NCBI RefSeq assembly: GCF_024494355.1
Contig: NZ_JAKNQY010000003.1
Span: 7,666-71,665, forward strand
Length of the DNA stretch: 64,000 nt
Reading direction: 5' to 3'
Source of the DNA: Pseudomonas sp. Q11
GTDB taxonomy: Bacteria > Pseudomonadota > Gammaproteobacteria > Pseudomonadales > Pseudomonadaceae
The position numbers and the translations under genes were made by a program. The notes below the pieces were generated by a model. That model ran no database searches. It was not told the DNA's origin and saw only the letters and a list, made by a program, of their open reading frames with translations. Positions 52,931-63,944 of this stretch are shown here, in pieces. The number at the start of each line of letters is the position of its first letter. The stretch's first letter is position 1.

Positions 52931-55416
52931 CAGACGGACACCGTGCGCTGGCTGACGTCATCGACGTGAGCGAAATGACGCAAGGCCAGGCGATCGGACA
53001 CCAGGCCACTGACGTCGGCCACTTCCTGCAACAGATCGGCCAATCCATCGAGCGCAGCACGCAGGCTGGCCTCGCCGAACAGTGGATTCTCCAGGCAACG
53101 CAGGTCAAAGCATGACAGGCGAGCGACCAGCTCCGGCAACGCGGTTTCCCTGGGCGCGCCGAAGTCATCGTTCAGGCGCTTGAGGGTACGGGCCACCAGT
53201 TTCAACTGGAAGAGCACCGCGTGAGGGTTTTGTTCGTCCAGCAACAGCAGGTCGAGCACCGGAATCAACTGGGCCACCGCCAGGTAACGCGAACGATAGG
53301 TGATGCTGCTGTTGCCCAGTTCCAGCAACCAGTCCAGCCCGGCCTGGTCGAACACCGCATCGCCGCGCAGGAATGCCGCCAGGCTGCTGCTGAGAAATTG
53401 CAGGCGCTCCAGGCGACGACCGATCATCAGGAAACGCCAGCCTTCGTCACGGGTCATGTCGTCCAAGGCGAATCCGGACAACGCCGCCAGGGACATCACC
53501 AATCGGTTGAGAAAATCCAGCAACTCCCCAAAGTCCGGCTCTGCGGTTTCCAGTTCCATGGCTTCGCGCTGCAACTCCACCAGTGCCTGCCAGTTCTCCC
53601 GGGACAGTTTGCCGCGAACCTGGGAGGCCGCCCACTGCAATCGCTGCAGGTTGGAACGCAGGCTGAACGACCAATCATCCCCCAACAACGCCGCCAGCAG
53701 ACGCTCGGGCAGTTCGCCCTCCTCCGGCAACAGCATCAGGCTTTCCCCCAGGGACACCGCCGATTGCAGCGCTTGCGGGTCGTCGCCATCGACATAGCGC
53801 GCCAGCATGATCCGCAGCAGCCGCGCGCTGTCGTCGCAGCGCTCGCAGTAGCGACCGAACCAGAACAGGTTTTCCACGACGCGGGACGGCAGGTACGGAT
53901 CACGTCGAACCAGATCGTGGACGCCCACGGTTCGCTGGGCCTTCCATTGTTCGCCACTGGGCGCCTGTTCTCCCAGGACCCAGGTGTCCTTACTGGCGCC
54001 GCCTCGCTGCATCGACACCACTTCAGCGTCGGCCTCGGCCGCCACGCGGGTCAAGCCGCCCGGCAGCACTCGATAATCGTCCTCCGCGGAAACGGCATAC
54101 ACGCGCATGCCTATGGCCCGCGGCTGAAGCTGACCGTCTTCGGCCTGCCAGACCGGCGCCTGGGACAGCTGCGCCAGCTCCTGGGCGACATAGGCGTAGG
54201 GACGCGCCTGCATGCGTGCCGCCAGAAGAGCGCGCTGTTGTTCGTTCAGGTCGCGCCCCAATACCGGGCTGAAGCTTTGGGAAGGAAACGCCGGTTTGAT
54301 CAGCAAATGCGGCAGTTTTTCCAAGGCCTGGGCCAGTACCGGCGGCTCACCGCACCACCAGGTGGCGATGGACGGCAGTATCAATTCCTCACCGAACAGA
54401 AACTGGCTGATCTTTGGCAAAAAGCCCAACAGGCCCGGAGATTCCAGCACGCCGCTACCCAAGGCATTGGCCACCAGCACCCGGCCCTGGCGCACCGCCT
54501 CCAGCAACCCCGGTACGCCCAGGGCAGAATCGGTGCGCAGCTCCAGCGGGTCGCAGAAATCATCGTCGAGCCGGCGCATGATGGCGTGGACCCGTCGTAG
54601 CCCGCTCAGGGTCTTGAGGTAAACCGTGGCGTCACGAACGGTCAGGTCGCTCCCTTCCACCAGCGGATAGCCCAGTTGGCGCGCCAGGTAAAGGTGTTCG
54701 AAATAGCTTTCGTTGAACCGCCCTGGCGTCAACAGCACCACCAGCGGCGACTCGCCATCACCGGGAGCCTGTCGCGCAAGGGTCTGCTGCAAGGTGCGGA
54801 AGAAACCGGACAGGTGCTTGACCTTCAGGTCACGATACAAGTCGGGAAAGGCGCGGGAGACGATCATGCGGTTTTCCAGCGCATACCCGGCCCCTGAAGG
54901 CGCCTGGGTCCGATCCGCCGTGACCCACCAGCGGCCATCGGGCGTACGGGCCAGGTCCACGGCATACAGGTGCAGGAAAATGCCGTCCGGCGGCGTGATG
55001 CCCTGGCACGGCCAGAGAAAGTTGTTGTGCCCGAACACCAGTTCCGCCGGCAGCAGCCCTTCACTGATCAGCCGTTGCGGCCCGTACAGGTCGGCCAGCA
55101 CTGCATTGAGCAAGCGTGCACGCTGGGCAATGCCCGCGGAAAGTTGCTTCCACTCCTGCGCATCAATCACGTGGGGCAGCAGGTCCAGCTCCCACGGCCG
55201 GTCGGCGCCCTTCGGGTCTGCGTAGACGTTGTAGGTGACACCGTTTTCCTGGATCTGCCGGGCCAACAGTGCCTGACGCTGGACCAGTTGGGCCGGCGTA
55301 CTGCGCTGCAAATGGTCGAGCAGGCGTCGCCAGTGCCCGCGCACCGCGCCGCTGTCGTCCAACAGTTCGTGATAGGTGCCCGTCGTCAGCGGGTAACGGT
55401 CAAGCAGGTCAGGCAT
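52930..55416 (-). CDS. Circularly permuted ATP-grasp / alpha-E fusion protein
   Basis: This 828-residue two-domain protein has the circularly permuted type 2 ATP-grasp (DUF404/DUF407) ligase region at about residues 1-480. Segments there include GITPPDGIFLHLYAVDLARTPDGRWWVTADRTQAPSGAGYALENR, VVLLTPGRFNESYFEHLYLARQLGYPLVEGSDL and LLIKPAFPS. The alpha-E helical domain (DUF403) fills about 490-828 and opens RRDPYLPSRVVENLFWFGRYCERCDDSARLLR. In many genomes these are separate genes; here they are fused. ATG 55416 (MPDLLDRYPL) is preferred over a TTG 21 bases upstream. It lies between two transglutaminase genes and is predicted to form amide bonds with ATP. Confidence 0.87.
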   Translation of the reverse strand: MPDLLDRYPLTTGTYHELLDDSGAVRGHWRRLLDHLQRSTPAQLVQRQALLARQIQENGVTYNVYADPKGADRPWELDLLPHVIDAQEWKQLSAGIAQRARLLNAVLADLYGPQRLISEGLLPAELVFGHNNFLWPCQGITPPDGIFLHLYAVDLARTPDGRWWVTADRTQAPSGAGYALENRMIVSRAFPDLYRDLKVKHLSGFFRTLQQTLARQAPGDGESPLVVLLTPGRFNESYFEHLYLARQLGYPLVEGSDLTVRDATVYLKTLSGLRRVHAIMRRLDDDFCDPLELRTDSALGVPGLLEAVRQGRVLVANALGSGVLESPGLLGFLPKISQFLFGEELILPSIATWWCGEPPVLAQALEKLPHLLIKPAFPSQSFSPVLGRDLNEQQRALLAARMQARPYAYVAQELAQLSQAPVWQAEDGQLQPRAIGMRVYAVSAEDDYRVLPGGLTRVAAEADAEVVSMQRGGASKDTWVLGEQAPSGEQWKAQRTVGVHDLVRRDPYLPSRVVENLFWFGRYCERCDDSARLLRIMLARYVDGDDPQALQSAVSLGESLMLLPEEGELPERLLAALLGDDWSFSLRSNLQRLQWAASQVRGKLSRENWQALVELQREAMELETAEPDFGELLDFLNRLVMSLAALSGFALDDMTRDEGWRFLMIGRRLERLQFLSSSLAAFLRGDAVFDQAGLDWLLELGNSSITYRSRYLAVAQLIPVLDLLLLDEQNPHAVLFQLKLVARTLKRLNDDFGAPRETALPELVARLSCFDLRCLENPLFGEASLRAALDGLADLLQEVADVSGLVSDRLALRHFAHVDDVSQRTVSV

Positions 55417-55511
55417 GGAAAGCTCGGCAGACAGCAATGAAACGTGAGACTAGCGCAAGCGCATGACGCCCGGATAGGTGGAAGATTATGACGAGGCGTT
55501 GGGTGGTGCCC

Positions 55512-55610
55512 TGTAGGAGCTGCCGGAGGCTGCAATCTTTTGATCTTTCGCTTGGGACTCAAGTGTCTGGGGGAAAGATCGCAGCCTCGTTGCACTCGAC
55601 AGCTCCTACA
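55512..55610. repeat. GTAGGAGCTG/GCTGCGATCTTT inverted repeat
   Basis: Arms TGTAGGAGCTGCCGGAGGC and the complement GCAGCCTCG-CTCGACAGCTCCTACA, with inner CTTTTGATC/GATCTTTCG. The right end covers the stop codon of the large transglutaminase gene (55606-55608), so repeat insertion or drift has shaped that C-terminus. Confidence 0.85.
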
Positions 55611-58600
55611 TTGAAGCCCCTGGAAAGCGTCGCAGATCGAGCGTGAGGGGAAACTCGTCATCCACTGCCAGGTTGGGAATCGGAAGTTTCCCTGGCGTGT
55701 GTCCGAGACGGAAAAAACGCGCCATTCGCCGGCTCTCAGCCTCGTTGGCATTCACCGGCAGGCTGTCGTAATTGCGTCCCCCCGGATGGGCCACGTGATA
55801 CTGGCACCCCCCCACCGAACGTTGCGTCCAGGTGTCGAGTAAATCGAAGACCAGCGGTGCATGGACCGGGATGGTCGGTTGCAGGCAGTTGGCCGGCTGC
55901 CAGGCGCGAAAACGCACCCCGGCGACGAATTCGCCGACCCGACCGGTGGCTTGAAGCGGCACCGGCACACCGTTGCAGGTCAGCAGATACCGTTGCGGCG
56001 CCAGGCCGCTGAGCTTGACCTGCAAACGCTCAAGAGAAGAGTCCACATACCGCACGGTGCCGCCCACCGCCCCCTCTTCTCCCAATACATGCCAGGGTTC
56101 AAGGGCCTGGCGCAATTGCAGTTCGATGCCGCTGACCGCGTAATCGCCCACCTTGGGAAAACGAAACTCCAGGTGCGCGGCGAACCACTCGGCCCGCAGC
56201 GGGTAACCGGCAGCGTTCAGTTCATTGATGACGTCGGCAAAATCCTGTTCGATAAAATGAGGCAACAGGAAGCGATCATGCAGCTCGGTCCCCCAACGCG
56301 CCAGCTTCGCAGGCAGGTAGGGCTCACGCCAGAACCGCGCCACCAGCGCGCGCAGCAATAATTGCTGGGCCAGGCTCATACGGGCGTGGGGCGGCATTTC
56401 AAAAGCTCGCAGCTCCAATAGACCGAGACGCCCGGTGGCGCCGTCCGGCGAATAGAGCTTGTCGATGCAAAATTCGGCACGATGGGTGTTGCCGGTCACG
56501 TCGATCAACAGGTTGCGCAACAACCGGTCAACCAGCCAGGGCGGACATTCTTCGCCAGGCTGCGGCATTTGTGCGAAGGCAATTTCCAGCTCATACAACG
56601 CGTCGTTGCGCGCTTCGTCCACCCGCGGCGCCTGGGACGTCGGGCCGATGAACAAGCCGGAAAACAGGTAGGACAGTGACGGGTGGTTATGCCAGTAACT
56701 GATCAGGCTGCGCAGCAGGTCAGGGCGCCGTAGAAATGGAGAGTCAGCCGGGGTCGCGCCACCCAGTACGAAATGGTTACCACCACCGGTGCCGGTGTGC
56801 CGACCGTCGATCATGAATTTCTCGGTGGTCAGCCGGGTTTGTCGCGCCTCCTGATAAAGAAACTCGGTGCGCTCGACCAGCTCATCCCAGGTCGCGGACG
56901 GCTGCACGTTGACCTCGATCACGCCCGGATCGGGGGTGATGCGAAAGTTACTCAGGCGCGGGTCGTTCGGCGGCTCATAGCCTTCCAACAACACCGGGCA
57001 ATGCAACTCCTCGGCGGTCGCCTCGATGGCGCTGACCAACTCCAGATAATCCTCTACCCGCTCCAGAGGCGGCATGAACAGGTACAAGCGACCTTCACGA
57101 GCCTCGGCACAAAATGCCGTGCGGGTCAGCCAGTCGGCGGATTCGTCGATCTTCGGGGCACGATCCTGCTCGGTGGCCGGCTCACCATGACGAGCCAGGT
57201 GTTCGGCGTCGGGCAGCGCCGGCAGGTCCTGATTCGGGTCGGTGGGATGAATGAAAGGGTATTCGGCCGCCGTCACCCATGGCTGGGAGGCCAATGGCAG
57301 GCGATAGCCCAGGGGCGAATCCCCCGGCACCAACCGGCAGTGGCTATCGCGCAGGTACCATCGACCGCTTTGCCATTGATCGCCCTTGGCGGTGCGCGCC
57401 AGCGGCAGGACCTGACCGATCACTTTGTCCAGGCCCTGGCTGAAGACCTTGCGCAACCGTTCCCGCTCCAGGGCATCTTCCAGGCGTGGGTCCTGGGCCG
57501 TGACATTCGATGGCAATGCACCTTCGCGCCAGAGGTAATAGAAGTTGTCCTCGTAGGCTGGGAACACGAATCGCGCAGGAATTTTCAAGCGCTCGGCGAC
57601 ACTTGTCAGAAAGCGCCCGGCCATTTCGCCGTCGGCGCCATAGTCCTGCTGCTCGTCGGCGATCAACGCGCTGTTGTGCCAGATCGGCACCCCGTCACGC
57701 CGCCAATAGCAGTTGAGCGACCAGCGCGGCAACTGCTCACCGGGGTACCACTTACCCTGGCCGAAATGCACAAGCCCCTGGGGCGCATAGTGCTTGCGCA
57801 TGCGCTGGAACAACTCAGCGGAGAGCCGACGTTTGTCCGGCCCCAGCGCGGCGGTGTTCCATTCAGCGCCGTCCGGGTCGTCGATCGAGACAAAGGTCGG
57901 TTCGCCACCCATGGTCAGGCGTACATCGCCCTCCAGCAGGTCGGCATCAATTTTCCGGCCCAACGCCTGAATCGCCAGCCACTGTTCTTCCGTGTAAGGC
58001 TTGGTGACCCGTGGCGCTTCCCAGATCCGCTCGACGGACATTTCGTGGCTGAATTCGCACTCGCACGGCTCCACCAAGCCACTGATGGGCGCCGCCGAGG
58101 ACGGATCGGGACTACAGGCCAACGGGATATGCCCTTCACCGGCGAACAGCCCGGACGTCGCATCCAGACCGATCCAGCCGGCACCGGGCAAATACACCTC
58201 GCACCAGGCATGCAAGTCGGTGAAGTCCACCTCGGTACCGGACGGACCGTCGAGGCTTTTCACGTCGGCGGTCAACTGGATCAGGTAACCGGAAACGAAC
58301 CGCGCGGCCAGGCCAAGGTTGCGCAACAACTGCACCAGCAACCAGGCCGAGTCGCGGCAGGAACCGGACGCATGTTCCAGGGTGTGCTCCGGAGTCTGGA
58401 CGCCCGGTTCCATGCGGATCAGGTAGTTGATGTCTTCGCTCAGGCGCTGGTTGAGCGCCACCAGAAAATCCACCGCCGGCAACGGCGTGCGGTCGATGCC
58501 GTCGAGGTAGGCCTGGAATCTTGGCGTTAACGGCAGGGTTTCAAGGTAAGGCGCCAACTCCTTGCGCTCGTCGGCGGCATAGGTGAACGGGATTTTCTCG

Positions 58601-58896
58601 GCATAGGGCTCGAGGAAGAAGTCGAACGGATTGAACACCGCCATCTCCGCCAGCAGATCGACTTCAATGCGCAGCTCCCGGGTTTTCTCGGGAAACACCA
58701 GCCTCGCCAGATAATTGCCCTGGGGATCCTGCTGCCAGTTGATGAAGTGCTGGTCGGGCGCGACCTTCAGCGCATAAGAAAGAATGCGCGTACGGCTATG
58801 GGCCGCCGGGCGCAGGCGAACGATCTGCGGACCGAGCTCGACAGCGCGGTCGTATCGGTAATGCGTGACATGGTGCAACGCGACGTGAATCGACAC
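55606..58896 (-). CDS. Transglutaminase / DUF2126 two-domain protein
   Basis: This 1096-residue cytoplasmic protein has a transglutaminase-like part at residues 1-280, with triad Cys180 (ASGSCRDSAW), His229 (DLHAWCEVYL) and Asp245 (IGLDATSG). A long DUF2126 part follows, including RLTMGGEPTFVSIDD near 340, FGQGKWYPGEQLPRW, HTGTGGGNHFVLGGATPADSP and RAFEMPPHARMSLAQQLLLRALVARFW. DUF2126 has been suggested to be a divergent carboxylate-amine ligase. The GTG at 58896 has AGGAGGT six bases upstream (58901-58913) and begins SIHVALHHVTHYRYDRAVELGPQ. No upstream ATG fits. It is the first gene of the three-gene set. Its stop codon lies within a repeat. Confidence 0.87.
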   Translation of the reverse strand: MSIHVALHHVTHYRYDRAVELGPQIVRLRPAAHSRTRILSYALKVAPDQHFINWQQDPQGNYLARLVFPEKTRELRIEVDLLAEMAVFNPFDFFLEPYAEKIPFTYAADERKELAPYLETLPLTPRFQAYLDGIDRTPLPAVDFLVALNQRLSEDINYLIRMEPGVQTPEHTLEHASGSCRDSAWLLVQLLRNLGLAARFVSGYLIQLTADVKSLDGPSGTEVDFTDLHAWCEVYLPGAGWIGLDATSGLFAGEGHIPLACSPDPSSAAPISGLVEPCECEFSHEMSVERIWEAPRVTKPYTEEQWLAIQALGRKIDADLLEGDVRLTMGGEPTFVSIDDPDGAEWNTAALGPDKRRLSAELFQRMRKHYAPQGLVHFGQGKWYPGEQLPRWSLNCYWRRDGVPIWHNSALIADEQQDYGADGEMAGRFLTSVAERLKIPARFVFPAYEDNFYYLWREGALPSNVTAQDPRLEDALERERLRKVFSQGLDKVIGQVLPLARTAKGDQWQSGRWYLRDSHCRLVPGDSPLGYRLPLASQPWVTAAEYPFIHPTDPNQDLPALPDAEHLARHGEPATEQDRAPKIDESADWLTRTAFCAEAREGRLYLFMPPLERVEDYLELVSAIEATAEELHCPVLLEGYEPPNDPRLSNFRITPDPGVIEVNVQPSATWDELVERTEFLYQEARQTRLTTEKFMIDGRHTGTGGGNHFVLGGATPADSPFLRRPDLLRSLISYWHNHPSLSYLFSGLFIGPTSQAPRVDEARNDALYELEIAFAQMPQPGEECPPWLVDRLLRNLLIDVTGNTHRAEFCIDKLYSPDGATGRLGLLELRAFEMPPHARMSLAQQLLLRALVARFWREPYLPAKLARWGTELHDRFLLPHFIEQDFADVINELNAAGYPLRAEWFAAHLEFRFPKVGDYAVSGIELQLRQALEPWHVLGEEGAVGGTVRYVDSSLERLQVKLSGLAPQRYLLTCNGVPVPLQATGRVGEFVAGVRFRAWQPANCLQPTIPVHAPLVFDLLDTWTQRSVGGCQYHVAHPGGRNYDSLPVNANEAESRRMARFFRLGHTPGKLPIPNLAVDDEFPLTLDLRRFPGASM

Positions 58897-59071
58897 GACG
58901 TACCTCCTGCGAGCCTGGGCGTTATCGAAAGCGGCGCAAGACTTATGCCATGCAGGCAGGCCGGACACTTTCTTCGTCTACTCAAGGCAGTAGAGCACTA
59001 AAAGCGCGCGATGCTCGCATTCGGGTGCAAAGGCAAGCACATAAATGTAGCAGCGGTGGTAGCGAATCGAC

Positions 59072-59574
59072 TCAACGCCGTGAGCGGGTGGCCTTGGCGG
59101 CCTGGATGAAAAGTTCACGTTGGTAGCGGACTTCTACCAGTTTGCTACGCATTTCGCGGTGACGTTTGCTGTTGAGCAGTAGCAGCCCGAGCAAAGGCCA
59201 AAACACCCCCTCGGTGTAAATAAACTTGTGCGGCTCATATTGGATAGTCGGCAGAACCGTTAGCAAGCAAGCAGCAAATACGGCGACCATGACCCATGCG
59301 CACCAAGGTCGTCCTCGAACGATCAAATAGTTGCTATGCACGATGACCATGGCGATGACAACGGTCGTCGCCCACCCGGTAGTCGCCCTGACATCCACAG
59401 GGATAGATCTGAAATAAGTGCTCATCGCTAACGATACCGTTGCCGAAGCAGCGAAGCAGCCTGCAAAAATGACTGCGAACAGCCGCGGCAGGTTGATTTG
59501 GCTTTCAATGCGGCGGCGGCCAACATCTGGGAGATGCTGTTGTCCATGCCGATGCCGGGTAACGGTGTGCTCAA
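59072..59574 (-). pseudogene. Fused remnant: toxin-like start joined to immunity-like membrane protein end
   Basis: The stretch from 59574 to about 59475 copies the first 35 codons of the gene at 61249, but the ATG has become TTG and one base is missing in the run of GCC codons. After codon LPRLF the sequence switches to the homologue of the membrane protein at 59871-60329. It continues open from MSTYFRSIP (ATG 59425) to 59072. That part would be 117 residues with three helices and the shared GLLLLNSKRHREMRSKLVE-R-QREL-IQAA tail. No ribosome site is evident before 59425, so translation is doubtful, though a 117-residue product is possible. Confidence 0.7.
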
Positions 59575-59640
59575 ATGAATCGTCCTTGAGAATCGGAGGT
59601 GAGACTTTATCCGCAGACTTGCTCCCGCTGGCCTGCGTCC

Positions 59641-59745
59641 TGTAGGAGCTGCCGAAGGCTGCGATCTTTTGACCTTTTGATCTTTCGCTTGAGATTCAAG
59701 TGCCTGGGTAAAGATCGCAGCCTCGCTTCGCTCGACAGCTCCTAC
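59641..59745. repeat. GTAGGAGCTGCCGAAGGC-type inverted repeat
   Basis: Arms TGTAGGAGCTGCCGAAGGC and the complement ending CGACAGCTCCTACA, with inner TTTTGATCTTTCG/AAAGATCGCAG. It lies upstream of the fused remnant in the same relation as the copy at 61321 to the intact gene. Confidence 0.88.
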
Positions 59746-59870
59746 ACTGCAGGCAGGCCGGACACTTTCTTTGTCTACCCGCCAAGGCCGTAGAGCACTA
59801 ACACCGCGCGAAGCCCGAATTCATCTGCAAAGCAATGCACATAAATGCGGCGCGGACAGCGCGATTCGAC

Positions 59871-60329
59871 TCAGCGCCGCCGGCGCGAGGCATTGGCGGC
59901 CTGGATGATGAGTTCGCGCTGGCGGCGGATTTCTACCAGTTTGCTGCGCATCTCTCGGTGGCGTTTGCTGTTGAGCAATAGCAGACCCAGGAGCGGAAAT
60001 AATACAGCCATCACATAGATGACTTTGTGTGGGCGCCCGTCAATGGTCGGTAACACGCTCAACAGACATAGAACCAGTACTCCGACCAGTCCCCACACCC
60101 ACTGTGGCCGTCCCCGCATCACCATGAAATTGCAATGCACCACGACCAAGGTGGCAGCCGTTCCTCCCAATACCGACCAAGTCGCTTGCTCACCGACTGA
60201 CACCCCAGACAAATAGAACATCACCAGTAAGGGAACAGCACAGCCCACTGAAAACAGCATCGAAAAAACGCCGCCAATAAAGGTAGGTAAGTAACGCGCA
60301 AGAAAACGCGGCAAACTCAAATCGTCCAT
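59871..60329 (-). CDS. Small four-helix membrane protein, immunity-like
   Basis: This 152-residue protein has four predicted helices (FIGGVFSMLFSVGCAVPLLV, WSVLGGTAATLVVVHCNFMVM, WVWGLVGVLVLCLLSVLPT, VIYVMAVLFPLLGLLLLN). A basic cytoplasmic tail follows (KRHREMRSKLVEIRRQREL, ending NASRRRR). Its ATG overlaps the stop of the larger upstream gene by one base (TAATG), so the two are translationally coupled. No named family is recognised. A paralogous C-terminal part lies in the remnant at 59072. Size, coupling order and membrane nature suit an immunity protein against the product of the upstream gene, but this is inference. Confidence 0.65.
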   Translation of the reverse strand: MDDLSLPRFLARYLPTFIGGVFSMLFSVGCAVPLLVMFYLSGVSVGEQATWSVLGGTAATLVVVHCNFMVMRGRPQWVWGLVGVLVLCLLSVLPTIDGRPHKVIYVMAVLFPLLGLLLLNSKRHREMRSKLVEIRRQRELIIQAANASRRRR

Positions 60330-61249
60330 TACTCCTCCAACTCTTCGTACAAGCCAACGGCAATAGTCTTAACATTTCCCGACAAGCTGCTGCCGGTCAG
60401 GCCGATTGTCGCCCCTAAGGAGTCTTTGATCTGAGTAACCGTAGCGTGCTTGAGCTGGGTCGGCGTGAGACGTTTGGGCAACTCCCCAGCAAGCTGTTTG
60501 AGCTTAAGCATTTTCGGTGTCAGCCGTGGGTCATTGATACTTAGCAATTCTTTGGTCAACTTCGCCCGCTCTTGGCGATTCAGACCACGCAGAATCTCAC
60601 GCAGACTTTTGCCGGTGGTGGCCTTCGTCACCTTTACCAGTTTTATGGTAGTTAAGGCAGAAGCCCCGACTCCCAATAATGAGGCTGCATCTAGACCGAT
60701 AGAAGCGTATTGGTACCACTCCTCGCTGTCCAATTTGTCATTGATTTGCGGGTTGGTCACTTCAGCCCCTGTTCGTATAACTCCGATAACGCACTGCGCA
60801 GAGCTAGCAACCGCCGCGGTATACCCCAGAGCAACTACGACAGAACTGGCTCCCGCGCTGAAGGGAACCGCAATCGTGCCACTGAGCACGACAATCCAGC
60901 CCAGCACCGCTCCTGCGCAAGATAGCGTGGTATTGACCGCCTCCCCCACTAATCGCGACTCACGAGGATTGCTCTGTACCTGTTGCGCGAACTGCTCCGG
61001 CGCGATGTATTTCTGCGCCTCACGCAAGATAATCCGCTTGGGCTTGATGCTGCAAATCGGCTTGAACTCACGCAGGGTCACTACATTGAATTCAGCATCG
61101 ATGTACACCACACCGGCGCCGACGATACCGGGATCGGCGTCAATGGCAGCAAACAGGCGTGGCAGGTTGATTTGGCTTTCAATGCGGCGGCGGGCCATCA
61201 TCTGAGAGATGCTGTTGTCCATGCCGATGCCGGGTAATGGAGTGCTCAT
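60329..61249 (-). CDS. Toxin-like protein with central hydrophobic hairpin
   Basis: This 306-residue protein of unrecognised function has an N-terminal part (residues 1-100) that is soluble, with GIVGAGVVYIDAEFNVVTLREFKPICS near 41-67. Residues 111-158 form two hydrophobic stretches separated by a short turn (AGAVLGWIVVLSGTIAVPF and SSVVVALGYTAAVASSAQ), with a third weaker one near 183-200. The last 95 residues are basic and helical. This layout resembles pore-forming bacteriocin domains. The gene is coupled to a small membrane protein gene, which suits a toxin/immunity pair. I recall homologues labelled NAD synthetase, but the SGGxDS motif is absent. No secretion signal is seen. Confidence 0.6.
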   Translation of the reverse strand: MSTPLPGIGMDNSISQMMARRRIESQINLPRLFAAIDADPGIVGAGVVYIDAEFNVVTLREFKPICSIKPKRIILREAQKYIAPEQFAQQVQSNPRESRLVGEAVNTTLSCAGAVLGWIVVLSGTIAVPFSAGASSVVVALGYTAAVASSAQCVIGVIRTGAEVTNPQINDKLDSEEWYQYASIGLDAASLLGVGASALTTIKLVKVTKATTGKSLREILRGLNRQERAKLTKELLSINDPRLTPKMLKLKQLAGELPKRLTPTQLKHATVTQIKDSLGATIGLTGSSLSGNVKTIAVGLYEELEE

Positions 61250-61320
61250 ATGAATCGTCCTTGAGAATCGGAGGGCGAGATTTTATCCACACTGAACCTT
61301 GCGCTCGCTGCGCTGTGCCC

Positions 61321-61418
61321 TGTAGGAGCTGCCGAAGGCTGCGATCTTTTGATCTTTCGCTTGAGATTCAAGTGGCTGGGGAAAGATCGCAGCCTCGTTG
61401 CACTCGACAGCTCCTACA
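61321..61418. repeat. GTAGGAGCTGCCGAAGGC-type inverted repeat
   Basis: Same family and arms as 59641-59745. It lies 72 bases upstream of the toxin-like gene and probably within or before its promoter region. The rest of the 294-base gap to ygiQ shows only the terminator. Confidence 0.88.
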
Positions 61419-61497
61419 CAGCTCCCACGCCGCCGAGCGGGAGCAAGGGCTACGCGGGCGCCACGATAACAAACGGCCAGCACCGCCGCTAGAAAGC

Positions 61498-61526
61498 AAA
61501 ACGCCAGCACTCAAGGCTGGCGTTTT
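61498..61526. terminator. Terminator after ygiQ
   Basis: AAAACGCCAGC-ACTCAAG-GCTGGCGTTTT is a strong stem with A- and T-rich ends on both strands, 18 bases beyond the ygiQ stop. Confidence 0.88.
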
Positions 61527-61543
61527 GCGAGGCGGCTAGGCGA

Positions 61544-63844
<2,301 letters not shown>

Positions 63845-63944
63845 GTCGATGACCGGTATGAAAGATGAAAAATCGCGGGCGCGGAATATAGCACAAAAAA
63901 TAACCAATTCCGACGGCTATGGTCGGAAATTGGTGGTGCACCTT

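Larger units (their letters stand above)
58949..59748. repeat. Shortened copy of a tandemly duplicated two-gene unit
   Basis: This unit is matched segment by segment by 59749-61420. GCAGGCAGGCCGGACACTTT occurs at both left ends. The flanks 58965-59071 and 59761-59870 align, and the 3' parts of the small membrane protein genes align. So do 59475-59612 with 61149-61288 (toxin-like gene start), and the repeats at 59641 and 61321. The shorter unit lacks most of the toxin-like gene. Confidence 0.75.

Noticed and set aside
60329..61249. Reading the 306-residue protein as an NAD synthetase.
   Set aside because: It has no PP-loop SGGxDS motif and contains a membrane-type hairpin. The real NadE is at 49295-50122.
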